In this document: positions 25,701 through 35,479 of the stretch, in pieces | How the letters are laid out: every line of letters begins with the position of its first letter | Position numbering within the stretch: the first letter of the stretch is position 1 | DNA from: Actinobacteria bacterium 69-20 | Lineage (GTDB): Bacteria > Actinomycetota > Actinomycetes > Mycobacteriales > Nakamurellaceae | Direction of reading: 5' to 3' | Assembly (NCBI GenBank): GCA_001897425.1 | Contig: MKSW01000040.1 | Span: forward strand, 171,089-235,088 | DNA length: 64,000 bases | Notes under the pieces: generated by a model | The model's input: the letters and a program-made list of their open reading frames with translations, nothing else | Database searches by the model: none | What the model was told of the DNA's origin: nothing | Made by a program: the position numbers and the translations under genes

Positions 25701-28142
25701 CCGCGCTGCGAGCACGAGCGCCCAGGGGGCGTGCACGGCCGCGCCGTAGGGCGAGTGGAGGACCACAAGCCAGTCGCCGAGTTCGTCCCGGAACCGTTCG
25801 ACCACCAGGGTCCGGTCATCGGGCAGCACGCCGGTGGCGCGTTGTTGCTCGGCGAGGTAGGCGAGCAGGTTGTCGGCGGCGAACGGATCGAGCCCGATGG
25901 CGGTGAGTCGGTCGCGAGCGGATGTGCCTGCGGTGCTGGCGATCTCGCGCACGAAGCCGCCGTGCGCGGCACCGAGTTCGGCGGGGCGACCGGCCGAGTC
26001 GGCCTTCCAGAACGGAAGTCGGCCGGGGATGCCGGGGGCCGGCGTCACCTCGACGCGATCGCGGCCGATGTCGACGATGCGCCACGAGCTCGATCCGAGC
26101 ACGAAGACATCACCCACGCGCGACTCGTAGACCATCTCTTCGTCGAGTTCCCCGACCCGCCGGCCACCGGTCCGGGCGGATGCACGGGCCCCTCCGCGGG
26201 ACGCGGGGGACGGCGTCATCTCCGTTTCTGGAGACGATAAGGCTTCTGGATCAACGGAATCCGCGCCATCCAAAGATGGCGCGATCTCGGGCGACCCGGC
26301 GAGGAACACGCCGTACAGCCCGCGGTCGGGGATGGTGCCGCCGGAGGTCACGGCGAGACGCTGCGCGCCGGGGCGGGCGATGAGCCGATCGGTGGCGCGG
26401 TCCCAGGTCAGGCGCGGTCGAAGCTCGGCGAACTGTTCGCTCGGGTACCGGCCGGAGAGCATGTCGAGCACCGATTCCAGCGCGCCGCGGCCGAGCGTGG
26501 CGAAAGGGGCGGAGCGGCGCAGCAGCGCGAGAAGCTCATCGACGGTCACGGTGTCCATCGCGCAGATCGAGACGATTTGCTGCGCAGCCACATCCAGCGG
26601 ATTCGTGACGACGTGGGTCTTTTCGATCAGCCCGGCCCGCATCCGCTCGGTGGCGACCGCGGCGGAAACCAGGTCGCCGCGGAACTTCGGGAACAGCACG
26701 CCCTTGCTGGGGGCACCCACCTGGTGCCCCGCGCGGCCGATGCGCTGCAACCCAGAGGCCACGCTGGGCGGCGATTCGACCTGGATCACCAGATCGACTG
26801 CGCCCATGTCGATCCCGAGTTCCAGCGACGAGGTGGCGACGACGGCGGGCAGTACGCCGCGTTTGAGCGCGTCCTCGATCTCGGCGCGCTGCTCGCGGGA
26901 GACCGAGCCGTGGTGCGCCCGGGCGAGGACGGGCGGTGCGCCCATGCCGGCTCCGGACTGCGCCATGATCTGCGCCGGCATGCCGAGACTGTGCGTGGCG
27001 ATGGTCGACGCGGTTGATGCGGCTGCCGGCCGAGGCGGTGAGGTGTCGCGGGCGATGATCGTGGCGTCGAGCGGCGCCGCGTCGTCGGAATGCTGGGCGT
27101 CGAGTCGCGCGGCGTGAATTTCGTTGAGACGGGCCGTGAGTCGCTCCGCCAGACGGCGCGAGTTTGCGAAGACGATCGTCGACCGGTGAGCCTCGATCAG
27201 ATCCACGATGCGCTCTTCCACATGCGGCCAGATCGAGGGCTTCGCCCGGCTTCCCGTCGCGGACCCTTCGAGATCGGCTGCGGGCGCGTCGATCTCGGAC
27301 AAGTCCGGGACGGGGATCACCACCTCGATGTCGACCTGTTTGTCCGCCGGCGGCGCGACGACCGTCACCGCCCGCCCGCCCGCCAGGAACCGCGCAACCT
27401 CCTCAATGGGCCGCACCGTCGCCGAAAGCCCGATCCGCTGCGCCGGCCGGCCAATGAGAGCGTCTAGCCGGTCCAGCGAGACCGCAAGGTGCGCACCGCG
27501 TTTGGTGCCTGCGACGGCGTGCACCTCGTCCACGATCACGGTCTCGATGCCGGTAAGTGCACGGCGCGCCTGGCTGGTCAGCAGTAGGAACAGCGACTCC
27601 GGGGTGGTGATCAGGATGTCCGCTCCGCGGCGGGCGAACGCGGCCCGTTGCGCCGCATGAGTGTCGCCGGATCGCACCGCCACGTCTATGTGGGGAATCG
27701 TCTCCCCGCGAGCGGCGGCGAGGGCCGCGATCCCGGTGAGCGGCGAGCGCAGATTGCGTTCGACATCGACGGCCAGGGCTTTGAGCGGCGAAATGTAGAG
27801 CACCCGGCATCGTCCGCGCCGCGTCGTCTCGCCGCCCGGTGCGGGCTCGCCGGCGGGACGGGCATCGCCACGAACTACGTCATCGGCGGTTCCGGTGCCC
27901 GGCGACGAGACAAGCTCATCGATCGCGGACAGGAACGCTGCCAACGTCTTGCCGGATCCGGTCGGCGCCACGACGAGCGTGTGCTGGCCCGCCGCGATGG
28001 ATCGCCACGCGCCGGCCTGCGCGGCCGTCGGGGCCGCGAACGAGTCGATGAACCACTCCCGCACCAGCGGCGAGAAGCCCGCGAGCGCATCCCGCGGGTC
28101 GGGCGCAGGGTCGATCGCCGCGTCGGCGGGTCCGGGGCTCAC
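22731..28142 (-). CDS. lhr: Lhr-family ATP-dependent helicase
   Basis: A superfamily 2 helicase of the Lhr type, implicated in DNA repair in mycobacteria. 1,803 residues, longer than the roughly 1,500 typical of the family. The N-terminal core has Walker A APTGSGKT (about 59-66), SPLKALAVDV, TTPES, DEVH (205-208) and GLSAT. The second RecA domain includes a TSSLELGIDMG block and QRIGRAGHQ; the winged-helix and long C-terminal Lhr regions follow. The extra length is partly low-complexity linkers, as at residues 76-110, 330-390 and 650-700. The GTG at 28142 is preferred because the 72 upstream codons lack homology. A GAACNNCGTCAT motif lies in one linker (27872-27883) and another just upstream of the gene. 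Confidence 0.93.
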   Translation of the reverse strand: MSPGPADAAIDPAPDPRDALAGFSPLVREWFIDSFAAPTAAQAGAWRSIAAGQHTLVVAPTGSGKTLAAFLSAIDELVSSPGTGTADDVVRGDARPAGEPAPGGETTRRGRCRVLYISPLKALAVDVERNLRSPLTGIAALAAARGETIPHIDVAVRSGDTHAAQRAAFARRGADILITTPESLFLLLTSQARRALTGIETVIVDEVHAVAGTKRGAHLAVSLDRLDALIGRPAQRIGLSATVRPIEEVARFLAGGRAVTVVAPPADKQVDIEVVIPVPDLSEIDAPAADLEGSATGSRAKPSIWPHVEERIVDLIEAHRSTIVFANSRRLAERLTARLNEIHAARLDAQHSDDAAPLDATIIARDTSPPRPAAASTASTIATHSLGMPAQIMAQSGAGMGAPPVLARAHHGSVSREQRAEIEDALKRGVLPAVVATSSLELGIDMGAVDLVIQVESPPSVASGLQRIGRAGHQVGAPSKGVLFPKFRGDLVSAAVATERMRAGLIEKTHVVTNPLDVAAQQIVSICAMDTVTVDELLALLRRSAPFATLGRGALESVLDMLSGRYPSEQFAELRPRLTWDRATDRLIARPGAQRLAVTSGGTIPDRGLYGVFLAGSPEIAPSLDGADSVDPEALSSPETEMTPSPASRGGARASARTGGRRVGELDEEMVYESRVGDVFVLGSSSWRIVDIGRDRVEVTPAPGIPGRLPFWKADSAGRPAELGAAHGGFVREIASTAGTSARDRLTAIGLDPFAADNLLAYLAEQQRATGVLPDDRTLVVERFRDELGDWLVVLHSPYGAAVHAPWALVLAARMRERYGIDVQAQHSDDGIVLRFPDVEYDGSDWGLPDLADLMVLDPDTVRADVTAQLGGSAVFAARFRECAARSLLFPRHQANRRQPLWQQRQRAVQLLEVAADYPEFPVVAEAARECLADVFDVASLALLMRRIAAREVAVVEVTTPAPSPFARSLLFGYVAQFIYEGDSPLAERRAAALTIDPALLAELLGTAEAPSLRDLLDAGALVEVERSLQRLAPDRRARSEDEITDLVRILGPLTAAEIAARSHLGPGSGAAVSAEVGAATNPEAAFEVVPDVAADVSPEKVAAATMSLARLAAARRVIEVRIAGQAQWADPADAALLRDALGVALPEGIAEAFLEPVSDPLSRLLGRYARTHGPFTAAEPAARFGLGVAVVRDALSRLISAGRLVAGEFRPLGGVLGNALGNALGRDLGSDLGGVLGTGAAEGEIEYVDPAVLRLLRRRSLAALRAEVEPVAPETLGRFLPAWNGIEPAHSADRRGAGGQMDRLFRAVEQLAGTQLPASALETLILPARIPEYSSVMLDDAMAAGDVLWSAHGEIGGGDAWIALHLAETAPLTLPVPPDLPGPPPGPLHTAILDVLRRGGAFFFAELVDAVRAAVPHHEGGEDRQAKATLDGPSTATADHILEALWDLVFAGLVTGDTLKPLRARLSGGHAAHRVRQQPPPSRIRSPSRLATLGRRGIGASYEFAARAAHVPGHAAGRWSLLPRLETDPTVRLHAAAELLLDRYGVVTRGSVVAEETPGGFAGIYRVLAAMEESGRIRRGYFVEGLGAAQFADAGAVDRLRAMAPLPGDDGSPSEKRREAPSLDKRGERSAPGALVLASADPANPYGAALPWPEPITAEPAAAQAVSSEQPGTAPPATSPSTGHRPSRRAGAMVCLVDGAPVMYTERGGRTLLTFTTEPGLLARAAGALADVALSGRIEPLTITRVDGASVHGATSPGAAALHQAGFRSTPRGLRLRPGLGGGGPHSSAVEHPDPGDRPAER

Positions 28143-28266
28143 CCGCCTATTGTTCCCGGGAACGCGCGCAGCGGTCCAGGCGCGGGCATGGTCGGGAACT
28201 GCGTCATGATCGCGAGCGGCCGCCCCGTCGACGAATGACGGATATGACGAAGCCCGTGGCGAGGGT

Positions 28267-29699
<1,433 letters not shown>

Positions 29700-29703
<4 letters not shown>

Positions 29704-30908
29704 CGCTCGACGCCGTTCCGGTCGCGACCGTCGGCAACGGTGCTCCACACCCGGGCGAGGCCGCTCACCAGGCATCCGTCCACCACCGCGTCGATGCCGA
29801 GGGCGGTGACCTTGATGGGCGGCGTGATGGGGGTCAGGGTACGAAGCCGGGTCTCGATCATGGCGGCGAACCCCGGCGCGCGGCCGATGCCGCCGCCGAG
29901 CACGATCAGGTCCGGGTCAACGATCAGCACGATCGCGCCGATGGTCTTCGCGATCAGCGTCGCCTCCTCGGACACGATGGCGGCCGCCGCGGCGTTACCG
30001 GAAGCCGCCGCGGCGAACACGGCCTGGGCGGACCTCTCGCGCGTCATCCCCGCGCGTTTGGCCGCCCGGACCACGGCGGCACCCGACGCGGACGCCTCCA
30101 TCTCGCCGCGGCGACGGGCGTCGACGGCGTCGACCCCCAGGCCGCCGGGGAAGGGCAGATAGGCGATCTCGCCGGCGATCCCGTGCGCGCCGCGATGCAG
30201 ATGCCCGTCGATCACCAGGCCCATGCCCACGCCGGTACCCACCGACACGAAGGCGAAGCTGCCCACGCCGCGACCGTGCCCGTGCCGCAGTTCCGCGAGG
30301 GCCGCCGCGTCGATGTCGTTCTCCATCATCAAGCGCTGCCCGAACGAGTCGCGGAGTTCCCCGAGGGCGGCGGGGGAGGCCCAGTGCCGATTGCTGCCGA
30401 CGAGGTCGAGCGCGTCGCGGCTCGGGTCGTAGACGCCCGGACTACCGATCACCGTCTGCATGACGAGAGTTCGGTCGATTCCGGCGTCGGCGCACAGCGT
30501 GTCGGCCAGCGTGATCACGTCCCGGATGCGCGGTTCGCTGCCGGAAGCCGGCACGGGCATCGAGGCGCGCGCGTGATCCCGACCCCGGAGGTCGACCAGG
30601 GCGCCACGCAGGTACTCGTGGCCCACATCGAGCCCGAGCACGTACCCGGCCTGCGGCCGGATGTCGTACAACGCGGCCGCCGGGCCGGGCCGCCCGGCGC
30701 GCCGGCTGACTGTGTGCACCAGCCCCGTGTCGGCGATGCGGGTGAGCGCGGAGGCAACCGTTGCTTTGCTGAGTCCCGACTCCTGCACGAGTTCAGCGTG
30801 GCTGAGCGGTCCTGTGCGCCGGATGAGGTCGAGCAGGATCTGCTCGTTCATCGCCCGCATGAGCTGCGGCCGGGCGGGCTCGGCCGACAGTTTGGCCACC
30901 ACCGTCAC
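29700..30908 (-). CDS. ROK-family transcriptional regulator
   Basis: A sugar-responsive repressor of the NagC/XylR type, 402 residues. Residues about 10-75 form a winged helix-turn-helix (NEQILLDLIRRTGPLSHAELVQESGLSKATVASALTRI). The rest is a ROK domain with GYVLGLDVG, MMENDIDAAALAE, the GTGVGMGLV glycine motif and GAHGIAGEI. The usual Cys cluster after the GE motif (CxCGxxGCxE) is missing and replaced by FPGGLGVDAVD. It is the first gene of a two-gene minus-strand operon and is divergent from the kinase-transporter operon. An imperfect palindrome between them is the likely operator. Confidence 0.92.
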
Positions 30909-30976
30909 GCTCCTTCGTCGTGTGCCCGATTGTGCCAGCGCGTACCGGTCGCGTCCGCATCGTGCACCGGTCGTCC

Positions 30977-31005
30977 TTGTATCGGAATATTTAATCGGAT
31001 ACTAT
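30977..31005 (+). promoter_or_regulatory. Promoter of the kinase/ABC operon with ROK operator in the spacer
   Basis: TTGTAT (30977-30982) and TACTAT (31000-31005) are separated by 17 bases. A 22-bp imperfect palindrome, TATCGGAATATTTAATCGGA plus TA (30980-31001, 8 of 11 pairs matched), fills the spacer. This AT-rich element is the only such sequence in the divergent region, and ROK repressors typically bind sites of this kind. A bound repressor would exclude polymerase. Confidence 0.65.
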
Positions 31006-31044
31006 CCAGATAATCATCGAAAAACACGCGGAAGGCGCCGAACC

Positions 31045-32034
31045 ATGGCCAGCCTGCCCGCTGTTGTCGGGATCGACTTCGGCGGTACGAAGATTGCGGT
31101 CGCGATCGGCGACGCGCAGGGCTCGCGCATGAGCAGCGTCGTTGTCGAGAGCCTCCCCGACCGAGGCGCAGAGGCCGCGCTGGAGCGGGGCCTCGCCGCC
31201 GCCGAGCACCTCGTCCGCGCGCTGCCGTCGACCCACCGCCTGGCGGCCGTCGGCGCCGTGACCTTCGGCATCCCCCGCAGGGATCGCATCGATCTCGCTC
31301 CCGCCATTCCGGGCTGGCAGCGCGTCCGATTCGGCGAGGCGTTGCAGTCGAGGTTCCCGGACGTGCCCGTCCGGATCGGAACCGATGTCAAGGCCGCCGC
31401 GGCAGCCGAATCGACCTGGGGCGCATTGTCCGGGATTCGAACGGGCATGTACGTCAACGTGGGTACCGGTCTGGCGGTGGGGATCGTGGTGAACGGCGTC
31501 GTCCTGCTCGGCGCCGATCGGGCCGCGGGGGAGATCGGCTACAGCCTGCGGTCGGTGCGAGACGTGCGGAAGTCGCCCGGTGAACGAATGGTCCTCGAGG
31601 ATGTCGTGAGCGGCAAGGCCCTTGTCACCCGGGCGCGAGCCGCCCTGCGCGGCGAGATATCCGTCGCCAGTGACGTTTTCACCTTGGCGCGGTCCGATCC
31701 CCTGGCTGCCGAAATCGCCGATGGCTTCGTCGACGAACTGGCCCTGCACCTCACGAACCTGGCGATCGCGATCAACCCCGCCAGGATCGTCATAGGCGGC
31801 GGTGTGACGGCGGCGTGGCCGGATCTCGCACCGCCGCTGCGGGCGGCACTGGACCGCTCGGTGCCCTATCCACCGCAGCTCGCCCGCGCGACGTTCCCGT
31901 ACGACGCGCCGTTGATGGGCGCCCTCGCGATCGGTGTGAGCGCGCTCGCGTCGCCCGGCGGCACCGACTCTTCCCCGTATCCGGCGCTGGTGCCGGGAAC
32001 GGACTCCTCCTGGGAAGGAAGGTTGAGATCATGA
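31045..32034 (+). CDS. ROK-family sugar kinase
   Basis: A predicted cytosolic sugar kinase of 329 residues without a DNA-binding domain. The phosphate-1 motif GIDFGGTK is at about 9-16, the catalytic Asp at 114 (IGTDVKAAAAAES), GTGLAVGIVVNG binds nucleotide, and GEIGY corresponds to the GE motif. As in the neighbouring ROK regulator, the zinc-binding Cys cluster is absent. The ATG at 31045 follows GGAAGG. Its last codons overlap the start of the binding-protein gene (ATGA), so phosphorylation of the imported sugar is coupled to import. The exact sugar cannot be named. Confidence 0.85.
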   Translation: MASLPAVVGIDFGGTKIAVAIGDAQGSRMSSVVVESLPDRGAEAALERGLAAAEHLVRALPSTHRLAAVGAVTFGIPRRDRIDLAPAIPGWQRVRFGEALQSRFPDVPVRIGTDVKAAAAAESTWGALSGIRTGMYVNVGTGLAVGIVVNGVVLLGADRAAGEIGYSLRSVRDVRKSPGERMVLEDVVSGKALVTRARAALRGEISVASDVFTLARSDPLAAEIADGFVDELALHLTNLAIAINPARIVIGGGVTAAWPDLAPPLRAALDRSVPYPPQLARATFPYDAPLMGALAIGVSALASPGGTDSSPYPALVPGTDSSWEGRLRS

Positions 32035-33485
32035 GACACCAGAAGGCCCGGCTCTCGTTCGCCGTGGCGCTGGGGGCGGCCACCGTGCTCACCGTTGCGG
32101 CGTGCGCGCCGGGGCCATCGTCGTCCTCGTCCAGCCCGAGCAGCGCGCCACCGACCGGAACATCGTCATCGGCGGCCGGCTCGGGAAACGGGCAGAGCAG
32201 TTCCGCATCCGGCTTGTCGACGTCGGCGGGTACCGGGTCGGGCGTCAACACGGATCCGGCGACCATGGGCACCATCAAGCTGACCGTCTGGGATCAGGAG
32301 ACGAGCCCCGGCATCAGCAATTCGTTGGACGAGCTCAACAAGCAGTTCCACGCCAAGTACCCGAACATCACCATCAACCGGGTCGTCATGTCGGGCACGG
32401 ATCTGCGGACCACCCTGAAACTGCAACTCTCGTCGAACAATCCACCGGACGTCGCACAGGCGAACCAGGGTTTCGCGGACATGGGCTCGTACGTGAAAGC
32501 GGGCCTGTTGACGAACCTCGCGCCCTACAACGAGGCGTACGGGTGGAGCAAGCGGATCCCGTCCAGCCAGCTGGCATTGGATTCCATGACGCCCGACGGG
32601 TCGAAGCTCGGCACCGGCAACCTGTACGGGGTTTCCGGCACGGGTGAGGTCGTCGGCATCTTCTACAACAAGTCGATCCTGAGGAAGCTGAACCTTCCGG
32701 TGCCGACCAGCATCGAAGAGTTCGAATCGCAGCTTCCGAAGATCAAGGCGGCGGGGGTCTTGCCTATCGAGTACGGAGATCAGAACCTGTCACCGTCGAT
32801 CCACCTGTGGGGTGTCACGCTCATTCCGGCGCTCGGCCACACGACGGCCTCGGCGCTGGTGTTCGGCGGCAACGCGTCTTGGACCGACCCGGCCGTGGCG
32901 AAGACGGCCACGACCCTGCAGGACTGGTCGAACGCGGGTTACCTGTCACCCGGTGCCAACGGTGTTAGCTCCAACTCCGCCGCAACGGCATTCGGTAAGG
33001 GCGGCGCCGCGTACTTCTTGGCCGGAACCTGGAACGAGAACGCGATCACCGCGGGCCTGGGCGCATCCGGCGCCGGATTCCTCGTGCTGCCGGAGACGGC
33101 GGGCGGTCCGCTCACGGCCATGGGCGGCCTCGGCATGGGATGGGCGATCCCGACCAACGCGAAGCACAAGGACGCGTCGGCCGCGTACATCAACTTCATC
33201 ACCGACGCCAACGCGGCGCAGGTGCTGATCCAGAACAACCAGCTGCCCGCCGTGCCGCCGGCGAATTTCAAGGCCGACCCGAGCACGCTGCTCGGCAACG
33301 TGCTCGCTGACTGGGCCAAGCTCACCGCGGCGAACGGCCTGGCACCGTACATCGACTGGTCGACCCCGACCATGTACACCACGCTGTCGACGAACCTGCA
33401 GTTGCTGCTGGCGAACAAGATCACGGTGCCTGATTTCGTCAAAGCCGTGCAGGCCGACCACGACAAGTTCTATTCGGGCAGCTAG
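32031..33485 (+). CDS. ABC transporter sugar-binding lipoprotein
   Basis: An extracellular solute-binding protein of the family 1 (carbohydrate) type, 484 residues. A lipoprotein signal peptide ends in VAAC (Cys25). A Ser/Gly-rich linker of about 50 residues tethers the domain. The mature protein begins IKLTVWDQETS and contains GVSGTGEVVGIFYNKSIL and GGLGMGWAIPTNAKHKDA, typical of sugar-binding proteins. It captures the substrate for the two permeases downstream. The start ATG overlaps the kinase stop and follows GGAAGG. Confidence 0.95.
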   Translation: MRHQKARLSFAVALGAATVLTVAACAPGPSSSSSSPSSAPPTGTSSSAAGSGNGQSSSASGLSTSAGTGSGVNTDPATMGTIKLTVWDQETSPGISNSLDELNKQFHAKYPNITINRVVMSGTDLRTTLKLQLSSNNPPDVAQANQGFADMGSYVKAGLLTNLAPYNEAYGWSKRIPSSQLALDSMTPDGSKLGTGNLYGVSGTGEVVGIFYNKSILRKLNLPVPTSIEEFESQLPKIKAAGVLPIEYGDQNLSPSIHLWGVTLIPALGHTTASALVFGGNASWTDPAVAKTATTLQDWSNAGYLSPGANGVSSNSAATAFGKGGAAYFLAGTWNENAITAGLGASGAGFLVLPETAGGPLTAMGGLGMGWAIPTNAKHKDASAAYINFITDANAAQVLIQNNQLPAVPPANFKADPSTLLGNVLADWAKLTAANGLAPYIDWSTPTMYTTLSTNLQLLLANKITVPDFVKAVQADHDKFYSGS

Positions 33486-33490
33486 GGCGC

Positions 33491-34414
33491 ATGCCCGTCA
33501 CGGCAAGCAGTATCGGTGCGCTGCCGCCTCCCGTGAGGCGGCAGCGTCGCCGTGCCGACTTCGTCGCGTATCTGTATCTGGCGCCGGCGGTCGCATTCGT
33601 GGGGGTGTTCCTGATCTATCCGCTCGTCGAGGCGGGCGTGATCTCGCTCTATCAGTGGGACGGGATCAGCGTGGCCAAGTGGGTGGGGCTCAGCAACTAC
33701 CTGACGGCCGCGCAGACCCCGGAGATCGTGCAATCCTTTTACCACGTCGGGGTTCTCATCATCTTCTTCGCCGTGATCCCGCTCGGACTCGCGCTCATCC
33801 TCGCGGCCGTCGTGCAACGCGGGGCGCGGCTGCACGGCCTCGGCTTCTTCCAGTCGCTCATCTTCCTGCCGCAGGTCATCGCGTCCGTGGTGATCGGCGT
33901 CATCTGGGTGTCGATCTACGCGCCTACCGGAACGATGAACACCGTTCTCGACGCCGTCGGCCTCGGCACCCAGAACGCGTGGCTCGGCGACTTCAATACA
34001 GCCTTGCCGGCCGTGGGTCTGATCGGCACGTGGGTCGAGATCGGGCTGTGCCTCGTCCTGATGGTCACCGGGATCTCGCAGATTCCGTCCGAACTGTATG
34101 ACGCCGTACGCGTCGACGGGGCCGGCGCCATTCGGGAGTTCTTCGCGATCACCTTGCCGGGCTTGCGCGGGCCGATCGTGGCCGCATTGACGCTGACCGT
34201 GCTGTTCGCGCTGCGGACCTTCGACATCGTCTTCGTCACCACCGGGGGCGGCCCAGGCACATCGACGGTCGTGCCCGCGTTCCTGGTCTACAACCTGGCG
34301 TTTCGTGAGAGCGAGGTCGGCCTGGGCTCGGCGGTGGGCATCCTCTTGGTGATCGTCACGCTGATCATCACCGGGATCATTCGGCGCCTGGAACCGAAGG
34401 AGATCGACGAATGA
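33491..34414 (+). CDS. Sugar ABC transporter permease (MalF-like)
   Basis: An inner-membrane permease with about six transmembrane helices, 307 residues. It opens with a basic cytoplasmic segment and APAVAFVGVFLIYPLVEAG. The ATPase-contact EAA loop reads YDAVRVDGAGAIREFFAITLPGL (about 205-227). It forms the channel with the next gene, overlapping it by 4 bases (ATGA). No ATP-binding gene is in the locus, so a shared MsiK/MalK-like ATPase elsewhere is presumed, as in other actinobacteria. Confidence 0.95.
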   Translation: MPVTASSIGALPPPVRRQRRRADFVAYLYLAPAVAFVGVFLIYPLVEAGVISLYQWDGISVAKWVGLSNYLTAAQTPEIVQSFYHVGVLIIFFAVIPLGLALILAAVVQRGARLHGLGFFQSLIFLPQVIASVVIGVIWVSIYAPTGTMNTVLDAVGLGTQNAWLGDFNTALPAVGLIGTWVEIGLCLVLMVTGISQIPSELYDAVRVDGAGAIREFFAITLPGLRGPIVAALTLTVLFALRTFDIVFVTTGGGPGTSTVVPAFLVYNLAFRESEVGLGSAVGILLVIVTLIITGIIRRLEPKEIDE

Positions 34415-35229
34415 TCCGCCGCCGCGACATCGTCGGCACCTACCTGATCCTCGGCGTGTTCAGCGTGATCGCGCTGCTCCCGATCGTCGGTATCGCACTG
34501 ATGGCGTTGACACCGGACGACGAATCGTCGGCAACCTTCGTCATCCCGACGCGGCTCGATTTCAGCAACTTCGCCCAGGCCTGGACCGTCGGCCAATTCT
34601 CGACCTATCTGCGGTCGAGTGTGATCGTCGCCGTGTCTGTGGTCTTCGCCTCGACGATCATTTCCATTCTTTCGGCCTATGCCTTCGCGCGCATGGAATT
34701 CTTCGGCAAGCGGATCCTGTTCTATTTGATCCTGATCGGGCTGCTCGTTCCGATCGAGACGTACATCATCCCGCTGTTCTACGAAATGCGGTCGTTCAAC
34801 CTCACGGATACGTACTGGTCGCTGATCCTGCCGCAGATCGCGCAGAGCGTTTCGTTCGGGTGCTTCTGGCTGACCACGTTCTTCCGTGCGGTGCCGCGTA
34901 GCCTCATCGAAGCAGCCGAGATCGACGGGGCGTCCCGGTCGCGAATCCTGTGGCGAATTCTCGTGCCGGTGAGCAGGCCCGCGATCATCAGCATGGTGAT
35001 GCTCGTGTTCATGTGGACGTGGAACGATTTCATGCTGGCCCTGGTCATGATCACGAGCAACGATCGCCGCACGGCTCCGCTCGCGCTCAGCTTCTTCCAG
35101 GGCATCCACATCACCCAGTACTCGCTGTTGGCCGCTGCCGCAACGATTGTCGCGCTCCCGCTGATCATTCTGTACGCCGTCCTTCAGCGCTACTTCATCC
35201 GCGGCATGCTCGCGGGTGCGATCAAGTAG
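34411..35229 (+). CDS. Sugar ABC transporter permease (MalG-like)
   Basis: The partner permease, 272 residues, about six membrane helices. The EAA loop is EAAEIDGASRSRILWRILVP (about 169-188). It ends with the typical QRYFIRGMLAGAIK tail. It is the last gene of the operon before the prophage. No sugar hydrolase follows; one may have been separated from the locus by the prophage insertion. Confidence 0.95.
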   Translation: MIRRRDIVGTYLILGVFSVIALLPIVGIALMALTPDDESSATFVIPTRLDFSNFAQAWTVGQFSTYLRSSVIVAVSVVFASTIISILSAYAFARMEFFGKRILFYLILIGLLVPIETYIIPLFYEMRSFNLTDTYWSLILPQIAQSVSFGCFWLTTFFRAVPRSLIEAAEIDGASRSRILWRILVPVSRPAIISMVMLVFMWTWNDFMLALVMITSNDRRTAPLALSFFQGIHITQYSLLAAAATIVALPLIILYAVLQRYFIRGMLAGAIK

Positions 35230-35299
35230 CAGATCGGGCGGTACGGGGATGGTGCCGGACGTCCAGGATCGCCTCGACACGCCGGCATCGCGACGTCGG

Positions 35300-35348
35300 C
35301 GCCCCCGGGCAGATTCGAACTGCCGACACCCGCTTTAGGAGAGCGGGT
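35300..35348 (-). other. Prophage attachment site: 3' half of tRNA-Arg(CCU)
   Basis: Read on the minus strand, 35348-35300 is the 3' part of a tRNA. It has an anticodon stem-loop with CCT at 35339-35337, a variable loop, a T arm GGCAG-TTCGAAT-CTGCC and the acceptor strand CGGGGGC plus G. No D arm or 5' acceptor strand lies upstream; the sequence turns into phage DNA. This is what remains on the 3' side after a phage recombines into a tRNA gene. The restored full tRNA should lie at the far end of the prophage. Confidence 0.88.
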
Positions 35349-35460
35349 ATAATAGATCGTGACCGTGTGTCGATGCAGGAAACGCGCACGTCAGAGGCTA
35401 TGTGCAGATGCTGGCATACGCTAGGCTATCGCCAGCGATGGCTATTCGAATGGCTATTCG
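35348..35460 (+). promoter_or_regulatory. Integrase upstream region: TATAAT and direct repeats
   Basis: A perfect TATAAT (35348-35353) abuts the att site on the phage side, with CCGACA 19 bases upstream as a possible -35 inside the tRNA T arm. Further on, ATGGCTATTCG occurs twice in tandem (35438-35448 and 35450-35460), preceded by the related TAGGCTATCG. They lie 19 bases before the integrase ATG and are candidates for integrase arm sites or repressor half-sites (TGGCTA also occurs in the immunity operators). Confidence 0.5.
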
Positions 35461-35479
35461 GAGTATCGGCAGGTGACGC

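Larger units (their letters stand above)
3479..28207. repeat. Dispersed motif GAAC-NN-CGTCAT, 13 copies
   Basis: Exact copies on the plus strand lie at 8530-8541, 11102-11113, 14581-14592, 16003-16014, 19174-19185, 27872-27883 and 28196-28207. Copies on the minus strand (read on plus as ATGACG-NN-GTTC) lie at 3479-3490, 7531-7542, 13170-13181, 15884-15895, 18584-18595 and 21863-21874. Six are intergenic and one includes the vapC stop codon. One sits at the very 5' end of the epimerase ORF, and the other five fall in variable loops or low-complexity linkers of proteins. The base after the motif is often A, and several copies are followed by ACTCG. I saw no exact copy in 35300-64000. Ten fixed bases on two strands predict about 0.07 occurrences in 35 kb of random sequence. 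Confidence 0.8.

Noticed and set aside
3479..28207. KOPS- or Chi-like polar motif explanation for GAACNNCGTCAT
   Set aside because: Copies occur 7 to 6 on the two strands without visible polarity in this window.
34288..35280. Minus-strand ORF over the second permease
   Set aside because: Rich in Asp/His/Arg repeats, no family; shadow of the permease.
35300..35375. Complete tRNA gene
   Set aside because: Only anticodon arm, T arm and 3' acceptor strand are present; no D arm or 5' strand.
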